Below, in pieces: positions 36,776 to 44,292 of a stretch of DNA of 64,000 bases; the stretch's first letter is position 1; each line of letters opens with the position of its first letter. The translations under genes and the position numbers were made by a program. The notes under the pieces are model-generated. The model saw nothing but the letters and a program-made list of their open reading frames with translations, was not told the DNA's origin and searched no databases. The DNA is from Acidimicrobiales bacterium (lineage in GTDB: Bacteria > Actinomycetota > Acidimicrobiia > Acidimicrobiales > JAHWLA01), in NCBI GenBank assembly GCA_035536915.1, contig DATLNE010000047.1, forward strand, positions 100,021 through 164,020, given 5' to 3'.

Positions 36776-37828
36776 GTGAACGTGACGTTGGAGGAGCTCG
36801 GGGGCTGGCCTGCGGTGCTGGGGCCGTTGACCCGGGGAGAGGACCTGACCTCGGTGCAGGCGGCCGCCGCCTTGTCCGACATCTTGGAGGGCAACGCCAC
36901 CTCGGCCCAGATCGCCGCCTTCGCCGTGGCCCTGCGCATGAAGGGCGAGACGGTGGAGGAGATGTCGGGGCTGGTGCGGGCCATGCTCGACTACGCCGAA
37001 GCGGTACCGCTCGGTCCCGGGGTCGACGTGGTCGACACGTGCGGCACCGGCGGCGACCGGTCGCACTCGATCAACGTTTCCACCATTGCCTCCTTCTTGG
37101 TGGCCGGCGCCGGGGCCAAGGTGTGCAAGCACGGCAACCGGGCGGCGTCGTCGGCGTCGGGCTCGGCCGACGTGCTCGAAGCGTTGGGTGTGGTCATCGA
37201 CCTCGGCCCCGAGGGCGTGGCCCACTGCGTCGACGAGGTAGGCATCGGCTTCTGCCTGGCGCCCCGGTTCCACCCCGCCATGCGCCACGCCGTGCCGACG
37301 CGGCGAGAACTGGGCGTGCCCACGGTGTTCAACTTCTTGGGCCCGCTGGCCAACCCCGCTCGGCCCCGCCGCCAGGTGGTCGGGGTGAGCGACCCCGCCA
37401 TGGCCGAGAAGATGCTCGGGGTACTGGAGGCCAACGGGGCGGTGCGGGCGTTGATCGTGCACGGCCACGACGGCCTCGACGAACTGACGGTGTCGACCAC
37501 CTCGACCGTGCTCGACCTCGACAACGGCTCGGTGCGCACCTACGTGGTCGACCCGGCCTCGTTGGGCTTGGCCGTGTCGCCGGTGTCGGCCCTGCGGGGC
37601 GGTGACGCCTCCACCAACGCCTCGTTGGCCCGGGCCGTGCTCGACGGCGACCGCGGCCCGCACCGCGACGTGGTGCTGCTCAACGCGGCGGCGGGCGTGG
37701 TGGTCGCCGGGCTGGCCGTCGACCTGGTCGAGGGACTGGGCGTGGCGGAGCGGTCGTTGGATTCGGGTGCCGCCCGCGAGGCGCTCGACCGCCTGGTGCA
37801 GGTGTCGAAGGAGGCGGCGGGCGGGTAG
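36776..37828 (+). CDS. trpD: Anthranilate phosphoribosyltransferase
   Basis: A 350-residue enzyme that joins anthranilate and PRPP. The PRPP-binding motif VDTCGTGGDRSHSINVST is near residue 85, with KHGNRAASSASGSADVLEALG and FNFLGPLANPARP following. It starts with GTG 4 bases after the acyl-CoA dehydrogenase. It is the only trp gene here outside the 6.4-13.0 kb block, so regulation of the pathway is split. Confidence 0.95.
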   Translation: MNVTLEELGGWPAVLGPLTRGEDLTSVQAAAALSDILEGNATSAQIAAFAVALRMKGETVEEMSGLVRAMLDYAEAVPLGPGVDVVDTCGTGGDRSHSINVSTIASFLVAGAGAKVCKHGNRAASSASGSADVLEALGVVIDLGPEGVAHCVDEVGIGFCLAPRFHPAMRHAVPTRRELGVPTVFNFLGPLANPARPRRQVVGVSDPAMAEKMLGVLEANGAVRALIVHGHDGLDELTVSTTSTVLDLDNGSVRTYVVDPASLGLAVSPVSALRGGDASTNASLARAVLDGDRGPHRDVVLLNAAAGVVVAGLAVDLVEGLGVAERSLDSGAAREALDRLVQVSKEAAGG

Positions 37829-37838
37829 GGCGGGAGGC

Positions 37839-37997
37839 GTGACCCGCCGCGCTGTCGCCGTCCTGATTGCTGCCGTGTTCGCACTGGGTGCGTGTAGTGG
37901 AGACGGCAGCGGCACGACGCCGACGTCGAGCGTGCCGAGCGGCGCCGACACCGGGGGCAAGACCCCGGGCGGCGCCGGCGGTGGCACCACGCCGTAA
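37839..37997 (+). CDS. Short lipoprotein
   Basis: A 52-residue protein: a signal peptide ending in the lipobox ALGAC (Cys near residue 19), then a short Gly/Ser/Thr/Pro-rich disordered tail. No domain follows. The GTG lies 11 bases after the trpD stop and just after a GGGAGG sequence. It may be a surface-exposed small lipoprotein of unknown role. Confidence 0.55.
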   Translation: MTRRAVAVLIAAVFALGACSGDGSGTTPTSSVPSGADTGGKTPGGAGGGTTP

Positions 37998-38025
37998 GTC
38001 GACAAGCCCGCTGGAGGGACCCCGA

Positions 38026-38172
38026 ATGAGCGACATCACGCCCGACGAGACAGACGAAGACGCCAACGACATGAAGAACCCGCACGAGCACGCTGCGGGT
38101 GCAGGGGCGCCGGGAGCCAGCGGCCCCGGTGAGCCGGGGTTCGACGGCGACGTGCAGATCGGCGACGAGTGA
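38026..38172 (+). CDS. Small acidic disordered protein
   Basis: A 48-residue protein rich in Asp, Glu, Gly and Pro (starts MSDITPDETDEDANDM), with no predicted fold. GGAGGGA lies about 7 bases before the ATG at 38026, so translation is plausible. It follows the short lipoprotein and precedes a long inverted repeat. The function is unknown. Confidence 0.5.
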   Translation: MSDITPDETDEDANDMKNPHEHAAGAGAPGASGPGEPGFDGDVQIGDE

Positions 38173-38209
38173 TTACGGGTTTCTGACGCCGGGTACCGCT
38201 CCCGCTGGT

Positions 38210-38295
38210 TGAGCAGCCCGCCGCTGATGGCCCGGGTCGGCTGCTGGATGCATCTCCCGGCTGGGCTGGACGTTCCATCAGCGGTCGGCTGCTCA
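38210..38295. repeat. Large inverted repeat between convergent genes
   Basis: Arms of 21 bases (38210-38230 and 38275-38295) match at 19 of 21 positions and flank a 44-base loop with its own small palindromes (CCCGGG, GATGCATC). It lies between the small acidic protein gene and the convergent nuclease gene. A bidirectional terminator or a structured small RNA are both possible. Confidence 0.6.
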
Positions 38296-38311
38296 CCGTG
38301 TTCCTATGCGA

Positions 38312-39937
38312 TCACGCTATGCGCGCCGCGGGCTTGCGGGGCTCGTATCGGGGGAGGCGGGGCAGCGGCCAGGCCAGCTCGCCCTCGCTCTCCACCAGCC
38401 GGAGGCGCGCCGCCTTGGTGTCGAGGTAGGAGGCCACGGCCATAAGCTCGTCGACCAGTTCGCGGGGGACGGGCCCGGTGAACTCGTTGTCGAACAGCAG
38501 CCCGCCGTCGGAGGTGCGCAGCAGGCGTCCCCGGTCGAGCACTGCGGTGCCTTCGCCCTCGATGGCCAAGGTGACGCGCCCCGCCCGGCGCAGGGCGTCG
38601 AGGCGGCGCTGCCGGGCGATGGCCCGTGAGAGGGCGGCCGCCCGTTCGCGCACCGAGGCGGCTTCTTCGTAGCGTTGGGCGGCGGCCAGGGCACGCATGC
38701 GGTCCTCCAGCGGTTGCAGGAGCAGCGACGGCTCGCGAGTGAGGCCGCGCACCACGGTGTCGACGGCTCTGCGGTAGTCGTCGTCGGCCACGTCGCCCGC
38801 ACAGGGGCAGAGCGAGACGCCCAGTTGCGCGGGGGTGCAGGCGGCGGGCCGCGGCGTCTTGGTGGGCTTGCCCGTGCAGCGCCTGAGGGGCACGGCCGTC
38901 TCGATGGCCTCGGCCACCAGCTTGGCCGCCGACTGCGAGGCGAGGGGGCCGATGTAGAGGCAGCCGTCGTCGGCCTTGGGCACCCGCACGACGGACAGGC
39001 GGGGGAAGCGCTCGTCGAGGGTGAGCTTGAGGTAGGCGTACTTGCGCCACAGCTTTGCTTGGCGGTTGTAGCGGGGGGCGAGCTCGCCGATGAGGCGGAC
39101 TTCGAGCACGCCCGCCTCCAGTTCGCCGGAGGTGACGATGTGGTCGATGGCGTGGGTCTCGCGCAGCAACGACCCGATCTTCCGGCGTTCGTCGCCGGTG
39201 AAATAGCTGCGCACCCGGCGGCGGAGGTCGACGGCCTTGCCCACATAGAGGACACGGCCGCCGGCGTCCTTGAACAGGTAGACGCCGGGCTTGCGCGGCA
39301 GCGCCGCAGCGAGCGGCAGCTTGGCCACCATGGGGTGGCCCTTGACCGTCGGCAGTTCGAGCAGGTCGTCGAGGGCGAGCACGCCGAGGGACCCCGCCCG
39401 CTCCAGCAGGGCGTGCAGCACCTCGCCAGTGGCCAGGGCGTCGTCGAGGGCGCGGTGGGTCGGCTTGTGGGCGACGCGGAAGTGCTGGGCGAGCGTGGAC
39501 AGCTTGCAGTTGGGCACCTCGTCGCGCACCAGGCGGCGGGCCAGGGCGCAGGTGTCGACCGAACGGTTGGCCAGCTTCGGGCGGGAGGCGGCGGCCAAGG
39601 CGGCGTTGAGGAACGAGAGGTCGAAGCGGATGTTGTGGCCCACGATCACCGCGTCGCGGCAGAACTCCTGGAACGACGGCAGCACGCTGTCGATGCGAGG
39701 GGCGGGCAGCACCATGGCCTGGGTGATGCCCGTCAGGTAGGTGATCTCGGGCGGGATGGGGAGGTCGGGGTTCACCAGGGTCTGCAGGGTGCCGAGGCAC
39801 TCGCCGCCCCGCAGCTTGACCGCGCCGATCTCGGTGATGGCGCAGTTGGCCGGTGATCCCCCCGTGGTCTCCAGGTCGACCACGACGAAGGTGACCTCCG
39901 CCAGCGGCGTTCCCAGGTCGTCGAACGACCGTTGCAT
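38312..39937 (-). CDS. DEDD exonuclease / GIY-YIG nuclease fusion
   Basis: A 541-residue DNA-repair nuclease. Residues 1-185 form a DnaQ-like DEDDh exonuclease (VVVDLETTGGSPAN, GHNIRFDLSFLN, and HRALDDALATGEVL). Residues 205-290 form a GIY-YIG endonuclease like the UvrC/Cho N-terminus (KPGVYLFKDAGGRVLYVGKA, DLRRRVRSYF). A UvrC-like C-terminal region follows. The arrangement is known in Actinomycetota. A TACCGT -10 sits 8 bases before the ATG at 39937, with a perfect LexA box just upstream, so the gene is expected to be SOS-induced. Confidence 0.88.
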   Translation of the reverse strand: MQRSFDDLGTPLAEVTFVVVDLETTGGSPANCAITEIGAVKLRGGECLGTLQTLVNPDLPIPPEITYLTGITQAMVLPAPRIDSVLPSFQEFCRDAVIVGHNIRFDLSFLNAALAAASRPKLANRSVDTCALARRLVRDEVPNCKLSTLAQHFRVAHKPTHRALDDALATGEVLHALLERAGSLGVLALDDLLELPTVKGHPMVAKLPLAAALPRKPGVYLFKDAGGRVLYVGKAVDLRRRVRSYFTGDERRKIGSLLRETHAIDHIVTSGELEAGVLEVRLIGELAPRYNRQAKLWRKYAYLKLTLDERFPRLSVVRVPKADDGCLYIGPLASQSAAKLVAEAIETAVPLRRCTGKPTKTPRPAACTPAQLGVSLCPCAGDVADDDYRRAVDTVVRGLTREPSLLLQPLEDRMRALAAAQRYEEAASVRERAAALSRAIARQRRLDALRRAGRVTLAIEGEGTAVLDRGRLLRTSDGGLLFDNEFTGPVPRELVDELMAVASYLDTKAARLRLVESEGELAWPLPRLPRYEPRKPAARIA

Positions 39938-39945
39938 GGGGGAGG

Positions 39946-39967
39946 ACGGTAGGCGAACACACGTTCG
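39946..39967 (-). promoter_or_regulatory. LexA (SOS) box over the nuclease promoter
   Basis: CGAACACACGTTCG at 39954-39967 fits the actinobacterial/Bacillus-type LexA consensus CGAAC-N4-GTTCG exactly. It adjoins the minus-strand -10 hexamer TACCGT (complement of 39946-39951), so LexA bound here would block RNA polymerase. A degenerate second site (CGAAC-GACC-GTTGC) lies 32 bases away at 39922-39935 over the start codon. Confidence 0.85.
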
Positions 39968-39984
39968 CCTACAAGCACCATCCG

Positions 39985-41478
39985 TTATCCGAGGGCGTTG
40001 CCGATGAGGCCGAGGGGCGGCGCGCCGAGGGCGAGGAGCGACTCGTGGAAGCGGCGGTGGGTGTAGCGGACGCCCCATTGGGCCTTGGCCTCGTCGCGCA
40101 GTCGGCGAATCTCCATCTTCCCCCACGTGTAGCGGCCGTAGGTGGGGTCGTAACTGGCCCGGTGGGCCTCGCTGCGGGCTGCCGGGCCCTTGAGGAAGGC
40201 GTCTTCTTCGAAGCGGCGCACGGCGTCATCGATGGTCATGGTGCCGGTGTGGACGCCGAGGGCGGCGGCCAGGCGGGTCACGCGCACGAGGGCCTCGACG
40301 CACACGCCGATGGCGAACCGGGGGTCGTCGGCCCGGAAGCCTTCCTCCACGAAGAGCTCCTCGGCGTAGTGGGCCCAGCCCTCCACGAAGGCGTCGGAGA
40401 AGAGGCTGCGGCGTACGTCGCTGGTGAGGCCGCGCATTATGCGGCCGTGGGCGTAGTGGCCAGGCGTCACCTCGTGCACGGTGATGGCGGGCAGGGTGGT
40501 GCGGCTGAACACCGACAGCCACTCCTCCTGCTCGTCCTCCGGCCACGACGGGTCGGGCGGGGTGACGTAGTACCAACTGGGGGCGTCGGGCTCGTAGGGG
40601 GCCGACCACGACATCATGGCCATGGCCCAACGGCGCGATTCGGGGGCGGGGCCGACCAGGCACTCGCCGCCCAACTCGGGCAACAAGTCGCGCTCGTAGG
40701 TGAAGGCCGTGGCTTCGTCGATCTGCTGGCGGGCCTCGGCGTAGATGCCCTCGGGCTCGGGGTGGTCCTTGACCAGTTCGTCGACGAGGGCACGGGGATC
40801 CGCGCCCGAGCCGGGGCGGTAGCGCTCGCAGGCCTCGACGAGGAGGGCCTTGAGGCGGTCGCGTTCGACGTCGGCCTGGGTGGCCAGGCGGCCGAGGTCG
40901 ACGGGCATGGCCTCGATGTCGCCCATGACGGCGGCCAGGTGCGCGGCGCCGAGGGCGGAGTCGGGATCGCCGTCGTTTGCGAATGTGCGGAGGTGGGCGA
41001 CCAAGCGGGCGTGGGCGGCGAGGGCGGCCTCGTCGGTCACGCCGTTGGCCAGCCCCTCGGCGGCGGGGAGCAGGGCGGTGGCGACGTCCTTGGGCACCCG
41101 GTCGAGCGCCTCGATCGAGCCTGCGACGGCGTCGGGCCAGGCCGCCAGGTGCTTGCGCTTGGCCTTGTCGCGCTGGGCCTGCGGGGCGTAGTCGCGGTCG
41201 TAACAGGCGAGGTCGAGGTTGGCGATGTGGTGCATGGGGTTGCGCCGGTGTTCCTCGACGGTGGTGAAGTAGGTGCGCATGCCGTCCTCGAAGGCGGCCA
41301 GGTGGGCTTCGTCGTGGAGGTCGTCCTCGCGGGGGCCGTTGCCGAGCCGGCTCACGACGGCGGCGATGCCGGCGGGCGACATGTCCTGCACGTAACCGTC
41401 GTAGGTGTCGTGCCAGCCGGCGTACTCCCGGGCCTCGAAGACGAGCAGGTCGCACACCGCACGCACCCTGGGGTTCAT
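39985..41478 (-). CDS. DUF885 metallopeptidase-like protein
   Basis: A 497-residue DUF885 family protein, related to M32-like metallocarboxypeptidases. The zinc motif is ITVHEVTPGHYAHG (H-E-x3-G-H) and the second ligand region is EGWAHYAEELF. No signal peptide is seen, so it is probably cytoplasmic. TACTCT (complement of 41487-41492) lies 8 bases before the ATG at 41478, overlapping the -10 of the divergent gene. Family substrates are poorly known. Confidence 0.85.
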   Translation of the reverse strand: MNPRVRAVCDLLVFEAREYAGWHDTYDGYVQDMSPAGIAAVVSRLGNGPREDDLHDEAHLAAFEDGMRTYFTTVEEHRRNPMHHIANLDLACYDRDYAPQAQRDKAKRKHLAAWPDAVAGSIEALDRVPKDVATALLPAAEGLANGVTDEAALAAHARLVAHLRTFANDGDPDSALGAAHLAAVMGDIEAMPVDLGRLATQADVERDRLKALLVEACERYRPGSGADPRALVDELVKDHPEPEGIYAEARQQIDEATAFTYERDLLPELGGECLVGPAPESRRWAMAMMSWSAPYEPDAPSWYYVTPPDPSWPEDEQEEWLSVFSRTTLPAITVHEVTPGHYAHGRIMRGLTSDVRRSLFSDAFVEGWAHYAEELFVEEGFRADDPRFAIGVCVEALVRVTRLAAALGVHTGTMTIDDAVRRFEEDAFLKGPAARSEAHRASYDPTYGRYTWGKMEIRRLRDEAKAQWGVRYTHRRFHESLLALGAPPLGLIGNALG

Positions 41479-41486
41479 GGGTGCCG

Positions 41487-41496
41487 AGAGTAGTGT
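41487..41496. promoter_or_regulatory. Overlapping divergent leaderless -10 elements
   Basis: The minus-strand TACTCT (41487-41492) serves the DUF885 gene at 41478 and the plus-strand TAGTGT (41491-41496) serves the zinc-ribbon gene at 41505. They share two bases, and only 26 bases separate the two start codons. RNA polymerase should be able to occupy only one at a time. Confidence 0.55.
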
Positions 41497-41504
41497 TGGC
41501 GGTC

Positions 41505-41720
41505 GTGGACGCTCGTCGGTACCGCTGCACAGCGTGCGGCAACCTCACCCGTTTCGATGTCACCACGACCCGGCGCACCCGGGCCTTCCACCACTTCACG
41601 GTGGGCGGCGAGTTGACCGTGGAGGACGAGCAGGTGCTGTCCGAGGTGGTCGAGGACGTGTCGTGTCGGTGGTGCGGGTCGGGACGGTCGGTGGAGGAGC
41701 TCCGGGAGAGCGAGGTCTGA
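41505..41720 (+). CDS. Small zinc-ribbon protein
   Basis: A 71-residue protein with two Cys-x2-Cys knuckles: YRCTACGNLTRF near the start and VSCRWCGSG near residue 55, as in zinc ribbons. Between them lies a Thr/Arg-rich and then acidic segment. The GTG at 41505 is supported by the -10 hexamer 8 bases upstream and gives an N-terminus right before the first knuckle. It overlaps the NYN-domain gene and may act with it on RNA; this is inference. Confidence 0.72.
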   Translation: MDARRYRCTACGNLTRFDVTTTRRTRAFHHFTVGGELTVEDEQVLSEVVEDVSCRWCGSGRSVEELRESEV

Positions 41721-42964
41721 GCCCGGCTGCGCCTGCCGATGCGCTCTTGCGGGGCGCGTTGGAGGCGGCCTGGCTGGTGGCCAAGGCGGGGGAGCGGTCG
41801 GCGCCGCCTGTGCCTGCGCCCCGGCCGCTGCGGCCCTTGTTGGGCCACGCCCGCCTGATGCCGGCGGCGCTGGCGACCATCCGCCGGGTGCTCGACGACG
41901 ATGCGGCGTTCCGGTCGCTGGTGGCGGCCGCGGTCGACGAGGACGCCGTGGGGCGGGCCGGGTGGCTGTTCCTGGCTCGGCCCGAAGGCTGGGAGGACGA
42001 GTTGGCGGCGTTGACCTCGGCCGCCTCCGAGGCCGCAGCTGCCGCGGGGGTCGACCGCGACGAACGGGCGGCGGTACGCCGTTTGCGCGGCGCCGAAGAA
42101 GCGCTGCGGCGGGCCGAGGAGGCGCTCGAAGAGGTCCGGGCGTCGGCGGCCCGAGCGGCCGACGAGCTAGCCCGGGAACGGGCGGCTCGGCGCGACGTCG
42201 AGGCAGAGGCGGCGCGGCTGGCCGAGCGGGTGCGTTCGTTGGAGGCGGCGCTGGCGTCGGCACGGGCTCGGGTGGCGGAGCTGGAGGCGCGTCCTGCTGC
42301 GGTGGTGGAAGTGGTGCCGGTGGTGCCGCCTGCCGCCGCCGAGGCGCTCGACCGAGCCGCCGCGGCGGTGCGCACGGCCGACGCCGCGCTGGCCGACGCG
42401 GTGGAGGTGGTGACGTCGTTCGTGCCTGCCGAGGCGCCGCCGGCCGCAGCGACTGCCCCACGGCCGGCGCGCCCGGCGCGGGCGGCGCGAGCGGCGCGAC
42501 GCAAGCCTGCGCCGTTGCCCCCGGCCGTGTTCGAGGACTCGGCCGAGGCGGCCGAGCACTTGGTGCGCGTGCCGGGGGCGTTGTTGTTGGTCGACGGCTA
42601 CAACGCCTCGCTGGCCTACCGGCCCGACCTGCCCATCCCCGAGCTACGGCGCCGGTTGGTGGATGCCGTCGACGAGTTGGTCGTGCGGACCGGCGTGGAG
42701 GCGCACGTGGTGTTCGATGGCGCCGATGTCGACGACGACCGGCCGGAGCGCACGGGCGGGCGCCGTCGGTCCGCCCGTGTCCTGTTCTCCCCGCCCGACG
42801 TCGAAGCCGACGACGTGATCCTCCGGCTGGCCGAGGCGGCGCCCGTCACGCGGGTCGTCGTCGTGGCGTCCAACGACCGGCGAGTGCAGGACGGCGCCCG
42901 GGAGCTAGGGGCGAACGTCATCTCCAGCACACAGCTGCTAGCTGCGTTGCGCCGCGAGCCGTAG
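41663..42964 (+). CDS. NYN-domain (YacP-like) RNase with coiled-coil N-terminus
   Basis: A roughly 415-433-residue protein. The C-terminal third is a YacP-like NYN domain of the PIN superfamily: ALLLVDGYNASLAYR, HVVFDGADVDDDRPE, VEADDVILRLAE and VVVASNDRRVQDGA, with the four conserved Asp. The middle is a long Ala/Arg/Glu coiled coil (about residues 110-220). The start is unresolved: GTG 41663 has GAGGA 6 bases upstream, but a CTG at 41717 overlaps the previous stop as CTGA and has GGAGAG 6 bases upstream, giving a more natural N-terminus. It probably processes RNA. Confidence 0.82.
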   Translation: MSVVRVGTVGGGAPGERGLSPAAPADALLRGALEAAWLVAKAGERSAPPVPAPRPLRPLLGHARLMPAALATIRRVLDDDAAFRSLVAAAVDEDAVGRAGWLFLARPEGWEDELAALTSAASEAAAAAGVDRDERAAVRRLRGAEEALRRAEEALEEVRASAARAADELARERAARRDVEAEAARLAERVRSLEAALASARARVAELEARPAAVVEVVPVVPPAAAEALDRAAAAVRTADAALADAVEVVTSFVPAEAPPAAATAPRPARPARAARAARRKPAPLPPAVFEDSAEAAEHLVRVPGALLLVDGYNASLAYRPDLPIPELRRRLVDAVDELVVRTGVEAHVVFDGADVDDDRPERTGGRRRSARVLFSPPDVEADDVILRLAEAAPVTRVVVVASNDRRVQDGARELGANVISSTQLLAALRREP

Positions 42965-42969
42965 CGCGT

Positions 42970-43530
42970 TCAACGGGGTGCGTCGGTCCTCTCGAAGCGA
43001 GCGAGCCCGCCGTCCTCGCACGTGAAGGCGTAGTGGTCGTTCCCCACCTGGGTGGTGCCCGAGAATGTGTCGCCGGGACCGCCGCCTCCCGAGCCGGAGG
43101 AACTGGACGGCGACACGATCCACCACGGTCCGCTGTTCGTCGAGACGCTCGACGTGCTGCACTCGACCACGGGTCCTTGGGCGACGGTGATCAGCACGAA
43201 GGCGAGGCCGACGGCCAGGGCCATGCCGGAGGCGATGCCGCGGACGCCGACAGCGAGGGCGGCCAGTCCTGCGAGCACGACGGCAACTGCGGGCATCGGG
43301 GCGGCGGGGAGCACGTAGGCGATCGCCAAGGCCGGGAGCACGCCGGCCGCCAGCATCCCCGGGCGGTCGAGGCCCGTCCACAGCCCGAGGAGGGCGACGG
43401 CGGCTGCCAACGCGGTGAAGGCCACCACGGGCCACGTCATGAAGCGGGCCGTCTCCCCGACGCGTGAGGCCGCCAAGGCGATGGCGGCCAGCAGCGCGGC
43501 GCCGACACCCGCACTGGCCGCGATCTTCAC
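42970..43530 (-). CDS. Multi-helix membrane protein with extracytoplasmic tail
   Basis: A 186-residue protein with four or so hydrophobic helices (about residues 5-115: VGAALLAAIALAAS, VVAFTALAAAVALLGLW, MPAVAVVLAGLAALAVG, GMALAVGLAFVLITVA) and a soluble C-terminal part with a Ser/Gly-rich linker and two Cys. No family is recognised. The GTG at 43530 is the best start near the first helix. It is downstream of the small secreted peptide gene on the same strand, beyond a terminator-like hairpin. Confidence 0.62.
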   Translation of the reverse strand: MKIAASAGVGAALLAAIALAASRVGETARFMTWPVVAFTALAAAVALLGLWTGLDRPGMLAAGVLPALAIAYVLPAAPMPAVAVVLAGLAALAVGVRGIASGMALAVGLAFVLITVAQGPVVECSTSSVSTNSGPWWIVSPSSSSGSGGGGPGDTFSGTTQVGNDHYAFTCEDGGLARFERTDAPR

Positions 43531-43583
43531 GGCTGCACGTTGCCCCACATCCGCCCCCCGCACCAATCGCTGCCCGGACGCGA

Positions 43584-43624
43584 CAGACCCCCGTCCCCAG
43601 GGGTCGTTTGGGAACGGGGGTCTG
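43584..43624 (-). terminator. GC-rich hairpin after the small secreted peptide gene
   Basis: CAGACCCCCGT (43584-43594) pairs with ACGGGGGTCTG (43614-43624) across a 19-base loop that can extend the stem. It lies 34 bases past the stop of the minus-strand gene at 43658-43825 and before the next minus-strand gene, as expected for a terminator. Confidence 0.6.
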
Positions 43625-43657
43625 ACAAAGGCGCCGCGTGTGCGGCCCGTGGGGGCG

Positions 43658-43825
43658 CTACTGCGGCGGCAGGACGTTGCAGGCGGAGTCGGACGCGCTC
43701 TGGTCGTTGACCGTGATGCTGACGCTGTGGCAGACGGTGATCGACGGATCGGCCTGGGCCGCCGTGGCACCGATGCCCACCACGGCGACGATCCCGGCGC
43801 CTGCGGCGAGTAGAAGCTTCTTCAT
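43658..43825 (-). CDS. Small secreted Cys-containing peptide
   Basis: A 55-residue protein: signal peptide MKKLLLAAGAGIVAVVGIGA then TAAQA before a likely cleavage site, and a mature peptide of about 30 residues (DPSITVCHSVSITVNDQSAS and so on) with two Cys that could form a disulfide. A strong Shine-Dalgarno (AGGGGAGC) lies 5 bases before the ATG. No family is recognised. The gene is short and easily missed, but signal peptide, ribosome site and terminator together make it convincing. Confidence 0.72.
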   Translation of the reverse strand: MKKLLLAAGAGIVAVVGIGATAAQADPSITVCHSVSITVNDQSASDSACNVLPPQ

Positions 43826-43992
43826 TGGTGGCTCCCCTTGCTAGGTGGAACGAACTGAACTGCCATGACAACGGCGGGGAGCCGGTGGCCTTACGGTCGA
43901 GGCCGAGGATTTTTTGGGCGCCGCCGTGCCCGTGGCCGGTTTTACTGTCACACCCCCTCGTCATCATGGGACTTCGACGGAAGGAGTCCTCC

Positions 43993-44199
43993 ATGGGCGA
44001 CGGCACCGCGATCACCATCAGTTGCGACGACTGCACGATGCAGGCCACCTCGGCATGCGACGACTGCGTCGTGTCGTTCATCTGCGGGCGTGAGCCCGAC
44101 GAGGCCGTCATCATCGACGCCGCCGAGGCCAGGGCGGTGCGAATGCTGGCGGCTGCAGGGCTGGTTCCCGAGCTGCGTCATCGGCGGAGCGCGGGGTGA
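43993..44199 (+). CDS. Small Cys-rich protein (two C-D-D-C motifs)
   Basis: A 68-residue protein with SCDDCTMQ, ACDDCVVSF and a fifth Cys (ICGRE), a pattern suited to binding zinc or an Fe-S cluster, followed by a helical, Ala-rich C-terminus. AAGGAG lies 7 bases before the ATG at 43993. Similar short proteins occur in Actinomycetota, but I know no function. It precedes sepH by 93 bases. Confidence 0.68.
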   Translation: MGDGTAITISCDDCTMQATSACDDCVVSFICGREPDEAVIIDAAEARAVRMLAAAGLVPELRHRRSAG

Positions 44200-44292
44200 T
44201 CGTGGCGTCGGGTCCGCGGTGGCCCTCGGGGCGGGTGCTACCTTCGCCGCAAAGCAGGCCCGAACGACGGGCCAGGTCCGCCGGGGGCCCGT

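Noticed and set aside
35090..38005. 971-codon open frame on the minus strand
   Set aside because: It lies antisense to the acyl-CoA dehydrogenase and trpD genes, has low-complexity His/Gly/Arg content, and is a shadow of GC-rich codons.
38203..38299. Integron attC-like site: the repeat begins near GTTGAGC and ends near GCTCACC
   Set aside because: The core-site order is reversed relative to attC, the right end has a mismatch, and no integrase or gene cassettes are present.
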